The notes beneath the pieces were generated by a model. The model saw only the letters and a program-made list of their open reading frames with translations, was not told where the DNA came from and searched no databases. The translations under genes were made by a program, and so were the position numbers. A stretch of DNA of 64,000 nucleotides from Gamsiella multidivaricata (Eukaryota > Mortierellomycota > Mortierellomycetes > Mortierellales > Mortierellaceae). The stretch spans positions 248,001 through 312,000 of the forward strand of contig NW_026251729.1 in the NCBI RefSeq assembly GCF_025024155.1, in the 5' to 3' direction. Shown piece after piece: positions 46,139-62,000 of this stretch; position 1 is the first letter of the stretch; every line of letters begins with the position of its first letter.

Positions 46139-46687
46139 ATGTCCACTGCATCTTCGGCTGACAAGACAGCCTGTCTTGGTATGAGTGCCCTTGATTCACC
46201 GCGACTGCGAGCATTGTCCTCAATCCATCGACTAACCTCCCCAACACCTCTGTGCGCACTTCCTTCGTTACACCTAGTCTCGGCTATACAGGAGATCCTC
46301 ATCTCAGAGCCAGCGGGTCTAACCTCGCGTGACATAGCCCATCGACTCGTACTCATCCAGGCACCATACTCGTCTGCATCCTCTGCAACGTTTATCAAGG
46401 TAGACAATCTTCTCGCACAGGATGCGTCCATAGTGTCTCCTCTCCTTTCTTATTATATTGTTAGTCCGCCGTCAAACGTGGTATATATACCATCATTGAT
46501 TCCTGACCCTGAAGGTGCTATGGCCTGCCGAACCATTGTTCTGCTCAAGTCAAGCTGCTTCCCTTCCCTTCCCTTCCCTCCCTCCCTAAGAAAAACAGAC
46601 ACGCCTGCACAGCTCATGATACGGTTTACAGTCGCACGTTGCGAGGAATGTGCTGGATATCATCACTACATTGCTCGCTATTCTTGA
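46139..46687 (+). CDS. Hypothetical ORF, doubtful
   Basis: 182 codons from ATG 46139 (MSTASSADKTACLG). The segment LVSAIQEILISEPAGLTSRDIAHRL looks helical, and the rest is Ser/Pro-rich. I do not recognise it. It may be a 5' exon of the gene at 47214-49295 rather than a gene of its own. Confidence 0.25.
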   Translation: MSTASSADKTACLGMSALDSPRLRALSSIHRLTSPTPLCALPSLHLVSAIQEILISEPAGLTSRDIAHRLVLIQAPYSSASSATFIKVDNLLAQDASIVSPLLSYYIVSPPSNVVYIPSLIPDPEGAMACRTIVLLKSSCFPSLPFPPSLRKTDTPAQLMIRFTVARCEECAGYHHYIARYS

Positions 46688-46879
46688 CAAAAAGGGCGCG
46701 CGTTTGTGCAGTACATGGGTTCTTGCGAGGGGGTTGCATCCACCGCAGCCGTTTGTGGCCAAAGAAATGAAGGCCAATAAACATGCAGGAAATAGACGAG
46801 GGAATGGGCGAATGAAGAAGAGATAAATGGGGTGCACATAATCACGCTGTGATTTTTGGCCATCAGATGACCCTGCACC

Positions 46880-46906
46880 TTTTTTTTTTTTTTTTTTTTT
46901 TTTTTA
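46880..46906. repeat. Poly-T tract
   Basis: An uninterrupted T run of about 27 nt between the two plus-strand ORFs. It may be a retroinsertion tail or an intron pyrimidine tract. Confidence 0.85.
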
Positions 46907-47213
46907 ATGGATGCATGCTGGCGTTATCGTCTGCTATCTTTACGTGCCGACATGTGCATGCGTTCAAGAGGTATGGTGCATTCTTTTTTGCTTTGTAGGC
47001 CTGCAGATGGCGCAAGGGGGGTTCTTTCTATACGGAGGGGAGTGAAAAAAAGAGCTGTGGGAATGGGTGATGGGCACACTGGGCTTGCCAGGCGTGTCCC
47101 CTGGAGTCTACCGATTTTCCTGACATGATCAGCCCTGATCTCCGTCTATTTCCCCCGGCCTCTTGGACTAATACGATTCCATATTCAACTATTGAATCTG
47201 ATAGAGAGTACAA

Positions 47214-49295
47214 AGGATCCTTTCGACATACAACTCCTCCGCCAAGTCAAACAAGGGCAGCTGCTTTCGATACAACCACGACGCCGGCGTGTGGACCATT
47301 AACACGTCGCATTCCCAGTATCCAATGGGTTTCCCTTCTGGGTTCTTCCCATCCACACCGTCACCAAAAAAAATACCCTCCTTCCAGCTCTCGCGGAACA
47401 CAACCATGACCACAACCACCATGACGCCTACACCAAGCACCTCTTCGCTGAGTGTGATATCATCCGCCGTCGGCAGTTCCCTGACAACAGGAATCATGGA
47501 GCAGGTCAGCACCTGGAGGACCGGTGCAGACACCGACGATGACGATGAGGCGAGCCTGGAGATCTACTCCAACCCTTCAATGAACCGCTCGTCTTTTCCC
47601 TCTCAAGTTTCAAGAGGCGAGTCCAATGGCAGTGGAGGATCGCTTCTGAATGGGATGGAGATCGTGCCAACGCTTCATCAACTCCAGTTCCCTCAACATC
47701 CGTTGGATCAACCCGACGATGGTGCTCTGTTCCACCATGGCGCACACAGTGATATCATGCCGCCACCCTCATCCACGACCTCAGGTTACCGTCGCCACTC
47801 AGTATCGTCCCATCAACGACCAATACTTAGCAGGATGAAGCGCTCGAGCCAGGACGAGAGTGGAGGCGACCAATTTGTTCCGAGTGCCACTCGCGCGTCA
47901 TATCATGGTATGACCGCCGACTTATTATCCAGAAGTGTTCGCCAGGCGGACATGAGGTTCCAGGGCGGCATGGTCACGGCCCTCGAAGGCCTGGCTGATC
48001 AGAATTCCGCAAATGCACCAATGATCAAGTCTGGGTTTCCTTCGCCTCAATCAACCGCACCTTCGCCTAGAGTCCCACCTGCTCACAACTTCATTCAGCC
48101 ATCGCAGACGGGCTCAACTAGAGGTGATGTCGAGACCCACCATCGCCACTCCTCGAGTCATTCTGCGCAGTTTCGTCTCTCTCCGACCCTTCGTCTTTCG
48201 CCAAATCAGCTCGAAAACTCCCGACAACGCACACAGAGTCGGAGAAGTATGGACGAACCTGAGAATGAGGACCAACCTATGGAGCGGGAAACATTCAGAC
48301 AGCCGCATGCTCCATCGCCGCGGTTTACGAAAGAGGATCCAAGACTCCGTGATCTGGGCGCGACACTCCAAAAGTCTCTCTCATTTAATGGAGATGAGGA
48401 GTACCAGGACATGCACCGGGATGATGAGCCATTCAGCAGCTATGGACGACCTCAAGCTGTTCGCCATCATCCTTACTTGTCTCGTTCTCGAGGGGATACA
48501 TCAGCACAACGTACCCGCTTTGAACGTCAGCCACAAAGGCCGCATGCAGAGAGCTTTGTTCGCGACAGGAAAGGAAAAGGACGAGCGGTCGATCACGAGG
48601 ATGACAAGGAAATTATTGGAAAGACACCTGTGTTGCTAAATGCTATCAACACCAGTCAGACCAACATCTTGTCCGAGCTGCAGACGGCGCAGCGTTTGAA
48701 CCAGGAAGAGCTCGCACACTTTCGGGAGGAGCTGTACGCATCCCTCCAATTGGCATTCACAAGATTAGCGGACCAAGTTGAGGGCGTCGGACGAGCTGTG
48801 GTATCTGTAGAGAACACTCAGCGGGAAACAGTTCAGCAATTGGGAATCAGTATTGGAAGCGCTATGGGCGACGGTTTCTCAAAAATGACCGAGACGATCC
48901 AGCAGAACATTCAACAGCAGATCCAGCAGGCCCTTCAGCCTTATCAGTCGCCATCATTTCGCCCGGCGTCCATCCGGCAAGGGTCTCCGTTTGCTCCCAG
49001 CCACGCTCAGTCGATTGCGCCCTCGACTATCTCCGCCTCCAATGCAGCCTATTCATCATATGGAGGATTTGGGTCTGGACCGAGCATGTCTCGCCAAGCC
49101 TTTGGATCGACATACGGTAGCAGGGAAAGCAGCGCCTGGAGGCGTTCGGAGCAGGGCGTACAGGACAGCCCAGACGACCATGATGAGGACGAGGACGATC
49201 ATGGGCGAGGCAAAAGAAGGGCAGTTGAGCGTCCTCGATCTACATCAGGATCTAGGCGAGCGATTGACTGGCCGAGGAGAGAATTTGAAAGTTAG
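47214..49295 (+). CDS. Hypothetical protein with central coiled-coil region
   Basis: The in-frame ATG at 47325 (MGFPSGFFPSTPS) gives 656 residues. The frame is open further upstream to an AG at 47213 (CTGATAG/AGAGTACAAAGG, reading RVQRILSTYNSSAKSNKGSC, then RYNHDAGVWTINTSHS), so an upstream exon is likely. The protein is mostly disordered (Ser, Pro, Gln, Arg). A conserved-looking helical part runs IIGKTPVLLNAINTSQTNIL, RLADQVEGVGRAVVSV and GISIGSAMGDGFSKMTETIQ, ending in a Gln-rich coiled coil. The C-terminus is basic/acidic (HGRGKRRAVERPRS). No family is recognised. Confidence 0.6.
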   Translation, partial: RILSTYNSSAKSNKGSCFRYNHDAGVWTINTSHSQYPMGFPSGFFPSTPSPKKIPSFQLSRNTTMTTTTMTPTPSTSSLSVISSAVGSSLTTGIMEQVSTWRTGADTDDDDEASLEIYSNPSMNRSSFPSQVSRGESNGSGGSLLNGMEIVPTLHQLQFPQHPLDQPDDGALFHHGAHSDIMPPPSSTTSGYRRHSVSSHQRPILSRMKRSSQDESGGDQFVPSATRASYHGMTADLLSRSVRQADMRFQGGMVTALEGLADQNSANAPMIKSGFPSPQSTAPSPRVPPAHNFIQPSQTGSTRGDVETHHRHSSSHSAQFRLSPTLRLSPNQLENSRQRTQSRRSMDEPENEDQPMERETFRQPHAPSPRFTKEDPRLRDLGATLQKSLSFNGDEEYQDMHRDDEPFSSYGRPQAVRHHPYLSRSRGDTSAQRTRFERQPQRPHAESFVRDRKGKGRAVDHEDDKEIIGKTPVLLNAINTSQTNILSELQTAQRLNQEELAHFREELYASLQLAFTRLADQVEGVGRAVVSVENTQRETVQQLGISIGSAMGDGFSKMTETIQQNIQQQIQQALQPYQSPSFRPASIRQGSPFAPSHAQSIAPSTISASNAAYSSYGGFGSGPSMSRQAFGSTYGSRESSAWRRSEQGVQDSPDDHDEDEDDHGRGKRRAVERPRSTSGSRRAIDWPRREFES

Positions 49296-50624
49296 GTGTT
49301 TTTTGTCGAGTATGAGCTCGAACGGTGGGACAGCCAGTATGAGATGCAGATGCCGACAATTGGAGGACACCGAACCGTATCTGCCAAGCTGGCTTGGAGT
49401 CGATGATTTTACTTTTTTTCTTCCTTTCAATTCTCAGTCGAGGTTAGTAGCGTTCACTCTACTATACTCTTCCTCCTTCCTCTCCTCTCCTTTCCCTTTC
49501 TCTTTCCCTTTTTTTTTCTCTTTCTCTTTCCCTTTCCCCCCCTTTTTTTTTGTTTGTTTGTTTGTCTATTTCGGTTTTCGATGTACAACTTTTTTGAAGA
49601 TCCCTCATTTTCCATTTGCATTACTGTTCGTTTGTTGTACCCATACCACTTGCTTTTTCATGTTCTTTGAAGGGTATTCCTGAAGTGCTAGCTCATTTTG
49701 TTCATCCTTAGAGAATACCATCCACCATTTGTTTCCTGTTGCTATACTTTCATTTATTCTCTTTGTTGCTTCGTTTTTGATCTCAGGTCTTTCTTTTCTT
49801 TTTCTTAAATTTTTACTCCAATGCAGAGCGGGTATGAATCGTTCTAGACAGGCATAGCAGGCATCACTCATCGGTCAAGCGCTCCCCCTTTGTTATACGT
49901 TTTGTACATTAACGTGTACTATTATCTCAAAAACAGAAAAAAACAGAAAAAAAAAAGAGAAGCAAAATAAAAGCGACCGTATCAAACTCTTTCATCTTTC
50001 GCGACAATTGTGTCTGTGCAACCGATTCGAAGTATAATAAACTGTTGTAGTCTAGGCAAGAAAACTGCGCTAGACCATCGTCATCGCGGGTAAAGACTAC
50101 AGCCACTTTTAAATGACGGGGAGGAGGGAAATGGTAGATGACTCCAGTCGATGGAGACAAGGCTGTGTGTGTGGTGCATTCTTGGCAAACACGCAGGGAT
50201 CGGGAAAGGAGATAGGATGGACTCATTGGAAACCGCATCCACTTTACGCGCCAAGAACAGTAGCAGCAGCAAGCAGTGGCCAAGAGCAGATCACGGTAAG
50301 AATGGCTGCTAATGGTAATGCTATGTTCGTGTTTTTTTCTTTTTTGCACAGGGGCGGTGTGGCTGTAGGAGGGCTGCAATAATTCGAATAATTCGCTGGG
50401 CTGAAATGAAGCTGAGACTCCGCTTTCGCCTTGGACGGGTGCTGTCGCGCGGCACTTCACACTCACCATCAACCCTCCCCACTCCACTTCCATCCCTCCG
50501 TCACTTCATTCATTTCTAATTCATTCCCGATCCTTTTTCTTGTAAATATCTGTACTACTGCCGCTGCATCACTCTCCCCTTACTTCTTCTCCTTCCTCTC
50601 CTCCTTTACCTTGCTGGCCACATC
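49296..50624. other. Intergenic region
   Basis: T-rich 3' flank (49480-49560) and then the promoter of the polyglutamine gene, with a C/T-rich leader at 50460-50624. A minus-strand ORF (49927-50493) has no family signature. No gene is supported. Confidence 0.55.
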
Positions 50625-54727
<4,103 letters not shown>

Positions 54728-54842
54728 AATAAACCGTCATGCTCATCACGTGCGTTTATTTTCATTTCCTATTTTTTTTTTTTTTAAGGCCTCTGCATTG
54801 CAGTCGTGAACCTTCCCAACGACCATTCTAACCCCACTCAGC

Positions 54843-57804
54843 ATGGACAGAGACAACGAAGAGATTACGTTCACCATCAACAAGAACTATGCGGAGAAGT
54901 ACGAGCATGCCAAACGTGGCCAGGAGCTGTCTTCAAGTATGTGTCTTCGTCTCTTTTATGGCTTCGTTTGTTGATTATCCTCGGGCATGATAGTACCAGG
55001 AATTCTGCCATTGACGCTATGTTTTCTTTTGTCTCCCCTGTCTCTATCCATTACCAATGCGATGCCCCGGCTACCTATTTCTCTCCCATCAATTGCTTTT
55101 TGTCCATAATTTGCCTCTTTGACTACATCTTTGACCACATGACGCCCTCAACATAACTCACCTTGAACGACATTAGTTCGCGACAAGTACGGAGACTTGG
55201 GACAGACCCGACTTTCTGTAATTGCAGAACGTCAGCACAAATACGGCTATACTAAGAACGCCGATTACGATTACGACTCGTATGACTCTGAAGAGGATGA
55301 GGAGGAGGACGAGGTCGGCGAGCTGGTCACGCCGGAGGTCGACGGACAGATCATGAAGACCATTGGACTGATCCGTGCACAGGACCCTAAGATCTACGAA
55401 GCCACATCCCATTTCTTTATCCCGGCCGAGATGGAGAAGGCGAGACAGCAATGGAAGGAGAAGCAGGCGCAGGAAAAGAAGAATAAGCCGATGAACTTGA
55501 AGGATTATCATCGCAAGGTCCTGCTCGAGGATGGCGGCATGGTGAACGATGAGATCGAGGAACGGAAGGTCAAGGAAGAGTCTGAGATGACACATGTGGA
55601 GCAGCAGGAGTACCTGAAGCGGGAAATGAAGAATGCGTTCCTGGGTGGCGATGACGATGACGAGGATACGGATTCGTTCTTTACTCAAAAGGCCAAGACC
55701 AAAGAGGATGAGGATGCAGAAGAGGACGACTATAAGCGGTTTTTGATGGAGAGCATGGGCAGTAAGAAGGGCGGTGTCGAGGCATTCCAGGATTGGAGAG
55801 AGTATAAGAACGCGCCGGAGATGGACAAGGATGAAGCCTTCTTGATGGAGTAAGTGCGGGGATGTCAACCATGTTGTTGCCATTATTATCCCTGTTCTCT
55901 TTCTATGAAATCGTTATTAATCTCTTCCTCCTTGTTAGTTACATCCTGAACCGGGGATGGATCGACAAGTCGCAAAAGAAAACCCCTCACTATAAGGAGA
56001 TTGTCCGCGAGGAAGAATACGACGACCTCGTCAAGTCCGAGGATGAACTCGATGCAGCTGAAGACTTTGAATCCAAGTACAACTTCCGCTTCGAAGACGC
56101 GTAAGTGACTTTCCGTAGCATCTGTTTCTTTCCATTCGATGCTATCGAACTTTTTTTTTTTTTTTTCGCTAACTAGCTGACTTGTGCACTTTCATTCCGT
56201 TTGGGTCATATAGTGAAGGAAATTCATTGATGGGCTATAGCCGCACAATCGACGATTCTGTCCGTAACAAGGACGATAAGCGAACGCGCCAACGCAAAGC
56301 AGCCAAGGAGCGCAAGAAGGAGGAAAAGACTCGACAGTTGGAGGACCTCAAACGCGCCAAGAACATGAAGAAGCAGGAAATCTTTAACAAGCTGAAGCAG
56401 ATTCAGGAGATCACCGGCAATAAGAGTAAGGATCCTTTTATTGGGGAGGGGGGGGGGGCATATGTTTTTGTTTTTCATGGTTTATTATACGCTTCATGTG
56501 AGATTTCAGCCGAGCACTGATGTTTTTTATTTTATTTCTACACCTATTTTTGTACAGCCGTCGGTTTTGAAGAGATTGATCTGGAGACTGAATTCGACCC
56601 TGAGGATTACGACCAAAAGATGCAAAACGTCTTCAGTGAATCGTACTATGATGGCGATGAAAACGAAAAGCCCGTCTTTGATGATGATATCGATACTGCC
56701 GATTACGAGCTCGAGGACGATAACGATGACGAGAACGGATCGTCTGTGGAGGACGATGATGAGGCCGGACAGCAACCTGAGGAAGCCGAAGTAGACGATG
56801 AGGCCTACCCGCCCGAATACGACAACGGTGGGGAGAGTTATGAGGGCTACAACGACCAGGAGTACTATGACGAATCTTATGACTACGACCAAGGCGGCGA
56901 CGAGGAGGAAGTGCTGATGGACGCGGATTATTTGCCCGGCGGAGAAAATTACGGAAAACCTCTGGAGAAGAAGAAGAAAGAGACCAAGAAAGAGAAGGCC
57001 CAGCGGGAGAAGGAAGAGAAGCGACTTGCGAAGCAACAGGCCCGCGCCAACGGATCCACAGATCCTGCAGCCATCCGCACGGCTGTCGCAGCGATCGGAG
57101 CCGCCAGAAGCGTGCTGGACTCGGACAAACAAAAGAGGGACTTTAACTCTTACCTGGATGAGTACTACCAGCTCGACTACGAAGATATGGTGGGGGATCT
57201 GCCGACTCGATTCAAGTACCACAAGGTCAAGCCCTCAGCGTTTGGATTGACGCCTGTGGAGATTCTGTTGGCGGATGATAAAGACTTGAATGAGTTTGTA
57301 TCGCTCAAGAAGTTTGCGCCGTACCGTCGTTCGGATGAACAGGAGGAGGATATCCGGAAGTACGGCAAGAAGAACCGTGTGCAGATGTTCAGACATAAGC
57401 TTAAGAGCCAGATCAAGGATCAGGAGCTCGATAAGGACTGGGATCCTATCAAGAGGCGTAAGAAGGAACTGGAGAGACGGGAGCGTGAAGAGAAGGCTGC
57501 ATTGAAGAAGGGACAGGACGACGAGGAGGAGGAAGGCGAGAGCAGCAGCAAGAAGAGCCAGAAGAAGAAGAATAAGGCCAAGAAGCGCAAGAGCGAGGAT
57601 ACTGATGATGACGACAACGGCAAGGGGAAGGATAACAAGGAACCAAAAGCAGAGGACTCTTTATCGCGGAAAAAACAGAAGACGGATGGCGCCGGAGAGG
57701 ACATGATGAAGGATAAGAAGGACAAGAAGGAGAAGAAAGAGAAGAAGGAAAAGAAGGACAAGAAGGAAAAGAAGGAGAAGAAGGAGAAGAAGGACAAGGA
57801 GTAA
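54843..57804 (+). CDS. KRI1: KRI1-like ribosome biogenesis protein
   Basis: Exons 54843-54936, 55177-55849, 55939-56100, 56214-56425 and 56558-57804 give 795 residues. The N-terminus reads ITFTINKNYAEKYEHAKRGQEL, then IRDKYGD. The Kri1 domain carries MKTIGLIRAQDPKIYE, then FLMDYILNRGWIDK and RFEDAEGNSLMGYSRTIDDS, then RKAAKERKKEEKTRQLEDLK. The KRI1 C-terminal domain reads YLDEYYQLDYEDMVGDLPTRF, then FGLTPVEILLADDKDLNEFV. The tail is very basic (KKEKKEKKDKE repeats), as in nucleolar proteins. Yeast Kri1 binds Krr1 and is needed for 40S subunit assembly in the nucleolus. All five exons keep frame and restore conserved motifs (Asp at GA/T, Ala at GC/T, Thr at A/CC). Confidence 0.93.
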
Positions 57805-58021
57805 TAAGCACAGAATTGACTATCGTCTTCAGTTTCCGTTGTACCATGTACCATACCAGCATTTTGAAATAGAAAAACAAATACTTTGCATCCATTTCAT
57901 TAGAATAACAATGGGGGAGGGGTTTTTTTTTTTGCAAAAGTAATACTTTATTCAGGTGTGCTTCTTAAAAATACAAGGATGCCTGCGTCTTCTCTTCGTG
58001 TTCCTGTTGTACAGTGCAATC
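57805..58021. other. Short convergent spacer
   Basis: 3' flanks of KRI1 and the TRP-like gene, with a T-run near 57924-57933. Confidence 0.6.
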
Positions 58022-59058
58022 TTACAATCCTCCTTGATCGTCTTCATCAGAAGGGTACTGCGACCTCGCTGTTACGTACGATGCCTCACTCCGCACCGTG
58101 CCAACTGACGCGTTCCGGTTCAAAAATTGGTTCTGTCGTTCCCGGTCATTGAGTCCGTTGTGGTGGTCAAGCCATGTCATATCCAAGTATCCAGACTGCA
58201 AAGACGACTGTCGACTCAGATCGCTTCCGCTAGAGCCAAGTTGTACTGAGGGCGAGTGAAGCGGGGAGTGGGCCAGTGGGCGCGAGAGCGAGTTCTGTTT
58301 GGATTTCATTAGTGTCGATCGGAGGCCTGTTGCACCCGAAGAAGGCTTGGTAGTCGGTCCTGTGAGTGTGCGCATCAGCGACGTGCCCGACTGGCGTTTC
58401 TCTGCTGCCGAGGACAAGGAGCGCTTGAGCGGACTTTCTGGAGTTGATAGTGTCGTCGCTGTCTTGGTTCCAGCTTCGGTTTCAGCAGCTGCAATAGTAT
58501 AATTGGGATCGAAAAGGGGCGTAAAGCTCGACTGTCGTTGTGTCATGTCCGAATCCTGCTCCGACTCCATGTCCGAGTTCTCTGGTACAGGCTCCAACAT
58601 ATCATATCGATCGATCGACTGCACATCATCCGCCAGCTGTTTATCAGTCCCATTTTCATGATCATGCTGCTCTGCTGCCTGTGGAAACGCCCGGGTCTGC
58701 TGCATAATCGATCGTTGGCCTCCCGACATCCTTCCCGAGAATGTCGATGCTGTGTCCTCGCTCAGCAATGAATCTGAATCCTGCTCATGATCGCTGTGCA
58801 GACGCACCGACCGATCAGAAAACATACGCCCCAGGATCTCGTGCATACGTCCTGCGCTCGCAGCCACGTTGGCGGATGTAGGGCTTTCCTGACTCTCCGT
58901 GGGGCTTTCAGGCGCGCTACTGCCAAGTCCTCCACTACCACCACCACCACCACCACCGCCGGTACTGCTTTCAGTGATAGATCGGCTCCGGATGGAGGGC
59001 GAGGTTGACGACGGTTTCTCTCTCTGCTCTTGCTGCCGATGCTGCTCTGGTTGTGATA

Positions 59059-59090
<32 letters not shown>

Positions 59091-62000
59091 AGTTGTTGCT
59101 GCTGGATCTGGATAGAGGGTGGTAGTACGGCTGGCGTCGACGACTCTACTTCTTCGCCCACTGCTTCGGCGATTTGCTGTCGTTCCTGGAGCTTTTCATC
59201 CTTCAGGGACTCAGCGATCGACTCCACGTACTGACCTAAGTCCTTGTGCCAGTACTGCACCACTTTCTCGGGACCCTTAGAGACTCTCAGAATTCCTCCC
59301 CCTTGTAACAACAAAGGTGCATCGATAGTGAGCGCTTCCGCGATGTTGTTGCTGCTGTCCGCTGAATGCCTTGACGGATACAATTGGCTGCCTGCACCAC
59401 TTCCTGATCCACCCGCCGCCACCAAGGGAGCTCGATGCGAATCCTGATCCGATATAGAAGCCGTGCCACCGTGCTCAGATATGGAACTGTACGCTCCAGG
59501 AGCTCCATTCACAACAATCGAGCCTCTATCCCCAGCGACGCCTAGTCCCAGTATTCCAGGTCCAAGTCCCGATGCAACTCCAGCTCCTCGTGATCGAGCA
59601 TAGCTGAACGTCTGGGCCGAGTCTGCAGTGCCAGACTCGTTCCTGTTCAGCTTTGCAGATGCCGTATTCGGATGCACAGCTCCTGAAACTGTCGAGATCA
59701 AACTGCCCGTCCTGGAGATCATAGCCGAAGGGTTCGCCACAAATAGACTGCGGTTCCTTTCGTATCCACGGTCCGACTCTTGAAAGAATCTTGAGATTCC
59801 CAGCGAATTGAGCTCTCGAGGTTGGTCCCCCCCTGCATGGGACCCTGTTTCATCCGCAGATCCAGCCGACGACGGCTCGTTTCTGAAGTTGCGGCGTGGT
59901 GGTCGCATGACTTCAAAAGCCTTGAGTTTCGATCCATCCCCAGAAGGAGCGCTGGAAGAGCGCTGGCCGAATCGGAATGCGTTGCCGAGTGATGTCTTCA
60001 GCCCAGCCCAAATGCTTGGTTTCGGTTCCTCTGGCATAGCAGGCCGAGAGTCTCCCTGCTCCTCCCTCCGAGGATTGTAAAGGTATGGTCCATCGCGCGT
60101 AATATCCGACATTCTCCTTGTCCTCGGGTCAGGCGCTGTCTGCTGATGTGACATTCTCTGAAAATTGGCATACGATTCTCGCTGTGGCAGATGTCCCCTG
60201 CTTGTGGCGGGTGATGATTGCTGAGGATGCATTTTGGCTGAACTGCCTGCTTCGCTGGATGGAATAATCTGTGAGCTTGGACGAGAAGGCAAAGTATTCG
60301 ATCCGGTTGCCCCTGTCAGAGGGATCAAGATGTCGAATCGCCTATCCATCACCGCCTCATTTGCTGCCGGGTCATCATCTGAAGATGCTGGTTGTGTAAA
60401 CCGAGTCCTGGGATGATCCATGAGTCTCGACTGTCGATACCTTTCTGCCGGTGACCCGTACCTCAGCGTATCGTCTTCCGAACTGTCGAGGTGCTGCAGT
60501 TGGTGGTGCGTGGGCGAAGGTCCATGGAGAGCGTGCTGCATCGAACTGCTTCGGTCCCCATGACTGCCGCTGCCCAAGGATAAGTACGACATCACTGTGA
60601 ATCTCCTACCCTTGGCCGGGCCAAACTCATCCGCATCGTCATCTTCGCCATCATGCCGACGAGCGACAACACCCCTTGTATGGCCGCCTCCACCTCTTGC
60701 AAGCCCCCATCCTTGATCGACTTCCTCAACTGGATCCTCAAAATTGTAGGTCTTCGTAGGTCCCCTCCAAGAGTCCGAGTGCCTCACTTTCCAGAACATG
60801 CACACCTGAATGAAGTTCCACAACGCCAGTGCAAATATCACAATGAATACGGCTAGATGCAGCGCCATCTGGATATATGCGAACAGCTGCCTCAAGTCCG
60901 GCGATGCCTCCAAGTCGTGAATATATGCAATCGAACATCCTGTGATGACGATCCGGATGATTCCCAAGAACAAATGGAACTTGTTGTCTCCCGATTCCAC
61001 GTACGGCCATTTGATACTAATGACGAGTACGTATCCAAATTCGACGACCATCAGGACCGTGACCTGAGCGATACCGAACGACGAGAGCATGGTGACTGCC
61101 AGTCCCCATAGAAACCGGACCAACAGCGTCACCAAGAAGAAGAGCGTTCCTCCCTGGGATAATGTGTTGTACAAAGCGCCGTACTTGAGCAGCGTGGCCT
61201 GATCGTCGTAGAGCAGGAGGTCTGAGGAGGCACGGAGGATCCGCCAGGTGAAGAAGATGGTGGCACCGACAGAGATGATCAACAGACTTGCTGCGGACGC
61301 GACTGTGAGTCCTACATTGCCCGATAGCGTCAGCTGGTACATGGCCGAAAGAGCCAATGGAGTATAAAGCAGTAGCCAGACTCGAAGCAGATTTCCTAAG
61401 AACGGCAAAATTCTCTCATTAACATGAAATCAATACATAACTGGAGTCAGTGACAATAAAACGATAAGTGCTCGCGTTTACCTGCAACAAAGTTGAGTGC
61501 ATGGTAGAGTGTCTTGCCCCTTTGATGGTTCTCCTTGGCCATGATCCATGCAACCCCGAGTAGCGCAGCCGATAGGACAAGGGATGCTATCGCTGCAAGG
61601 GCTGCATTAATCAATGTTCCCAGGAATAGCGAGGAAGGGAATGCACCAATCGCTGCCGCATACGCCTCAACTCCAAATCGAGACACGTTGTGCTGAGTGT
61701 TTGTGAATGGATCGGTGATGGTTGGGATACCGAGGGTTGCCGTGGTGGTGGTGGTCGTCGTTGTTGGCCGGCGGATGGTCGTCGTTGGGGCAGTTGTAGG
61801 TCTTGCTCCGGAAGATTTAGTATGACTGGACGACGGCGACTCTGAGGATGGATCTGAAGCGCTGGTTGACTCTGAAGATGAGCTGGAAGAGCTGGAAGAG
61901 GATGAAGAAGGAGAAGAGGACGGCGGTGAAGGCAAAACTGATGGTGATGGATGCGTGGATGTTGGAATGGTGGTGGCAATAGAAGGTGACACAATCTGCC

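Noticed and set aside
55173..55883. 236-codon minus-strand hydrophobic ORF
   Set aside because: Antisense to the acidic KRI1 exon 2, where GAG/GAC codons read as Leu/Val on the other strand.
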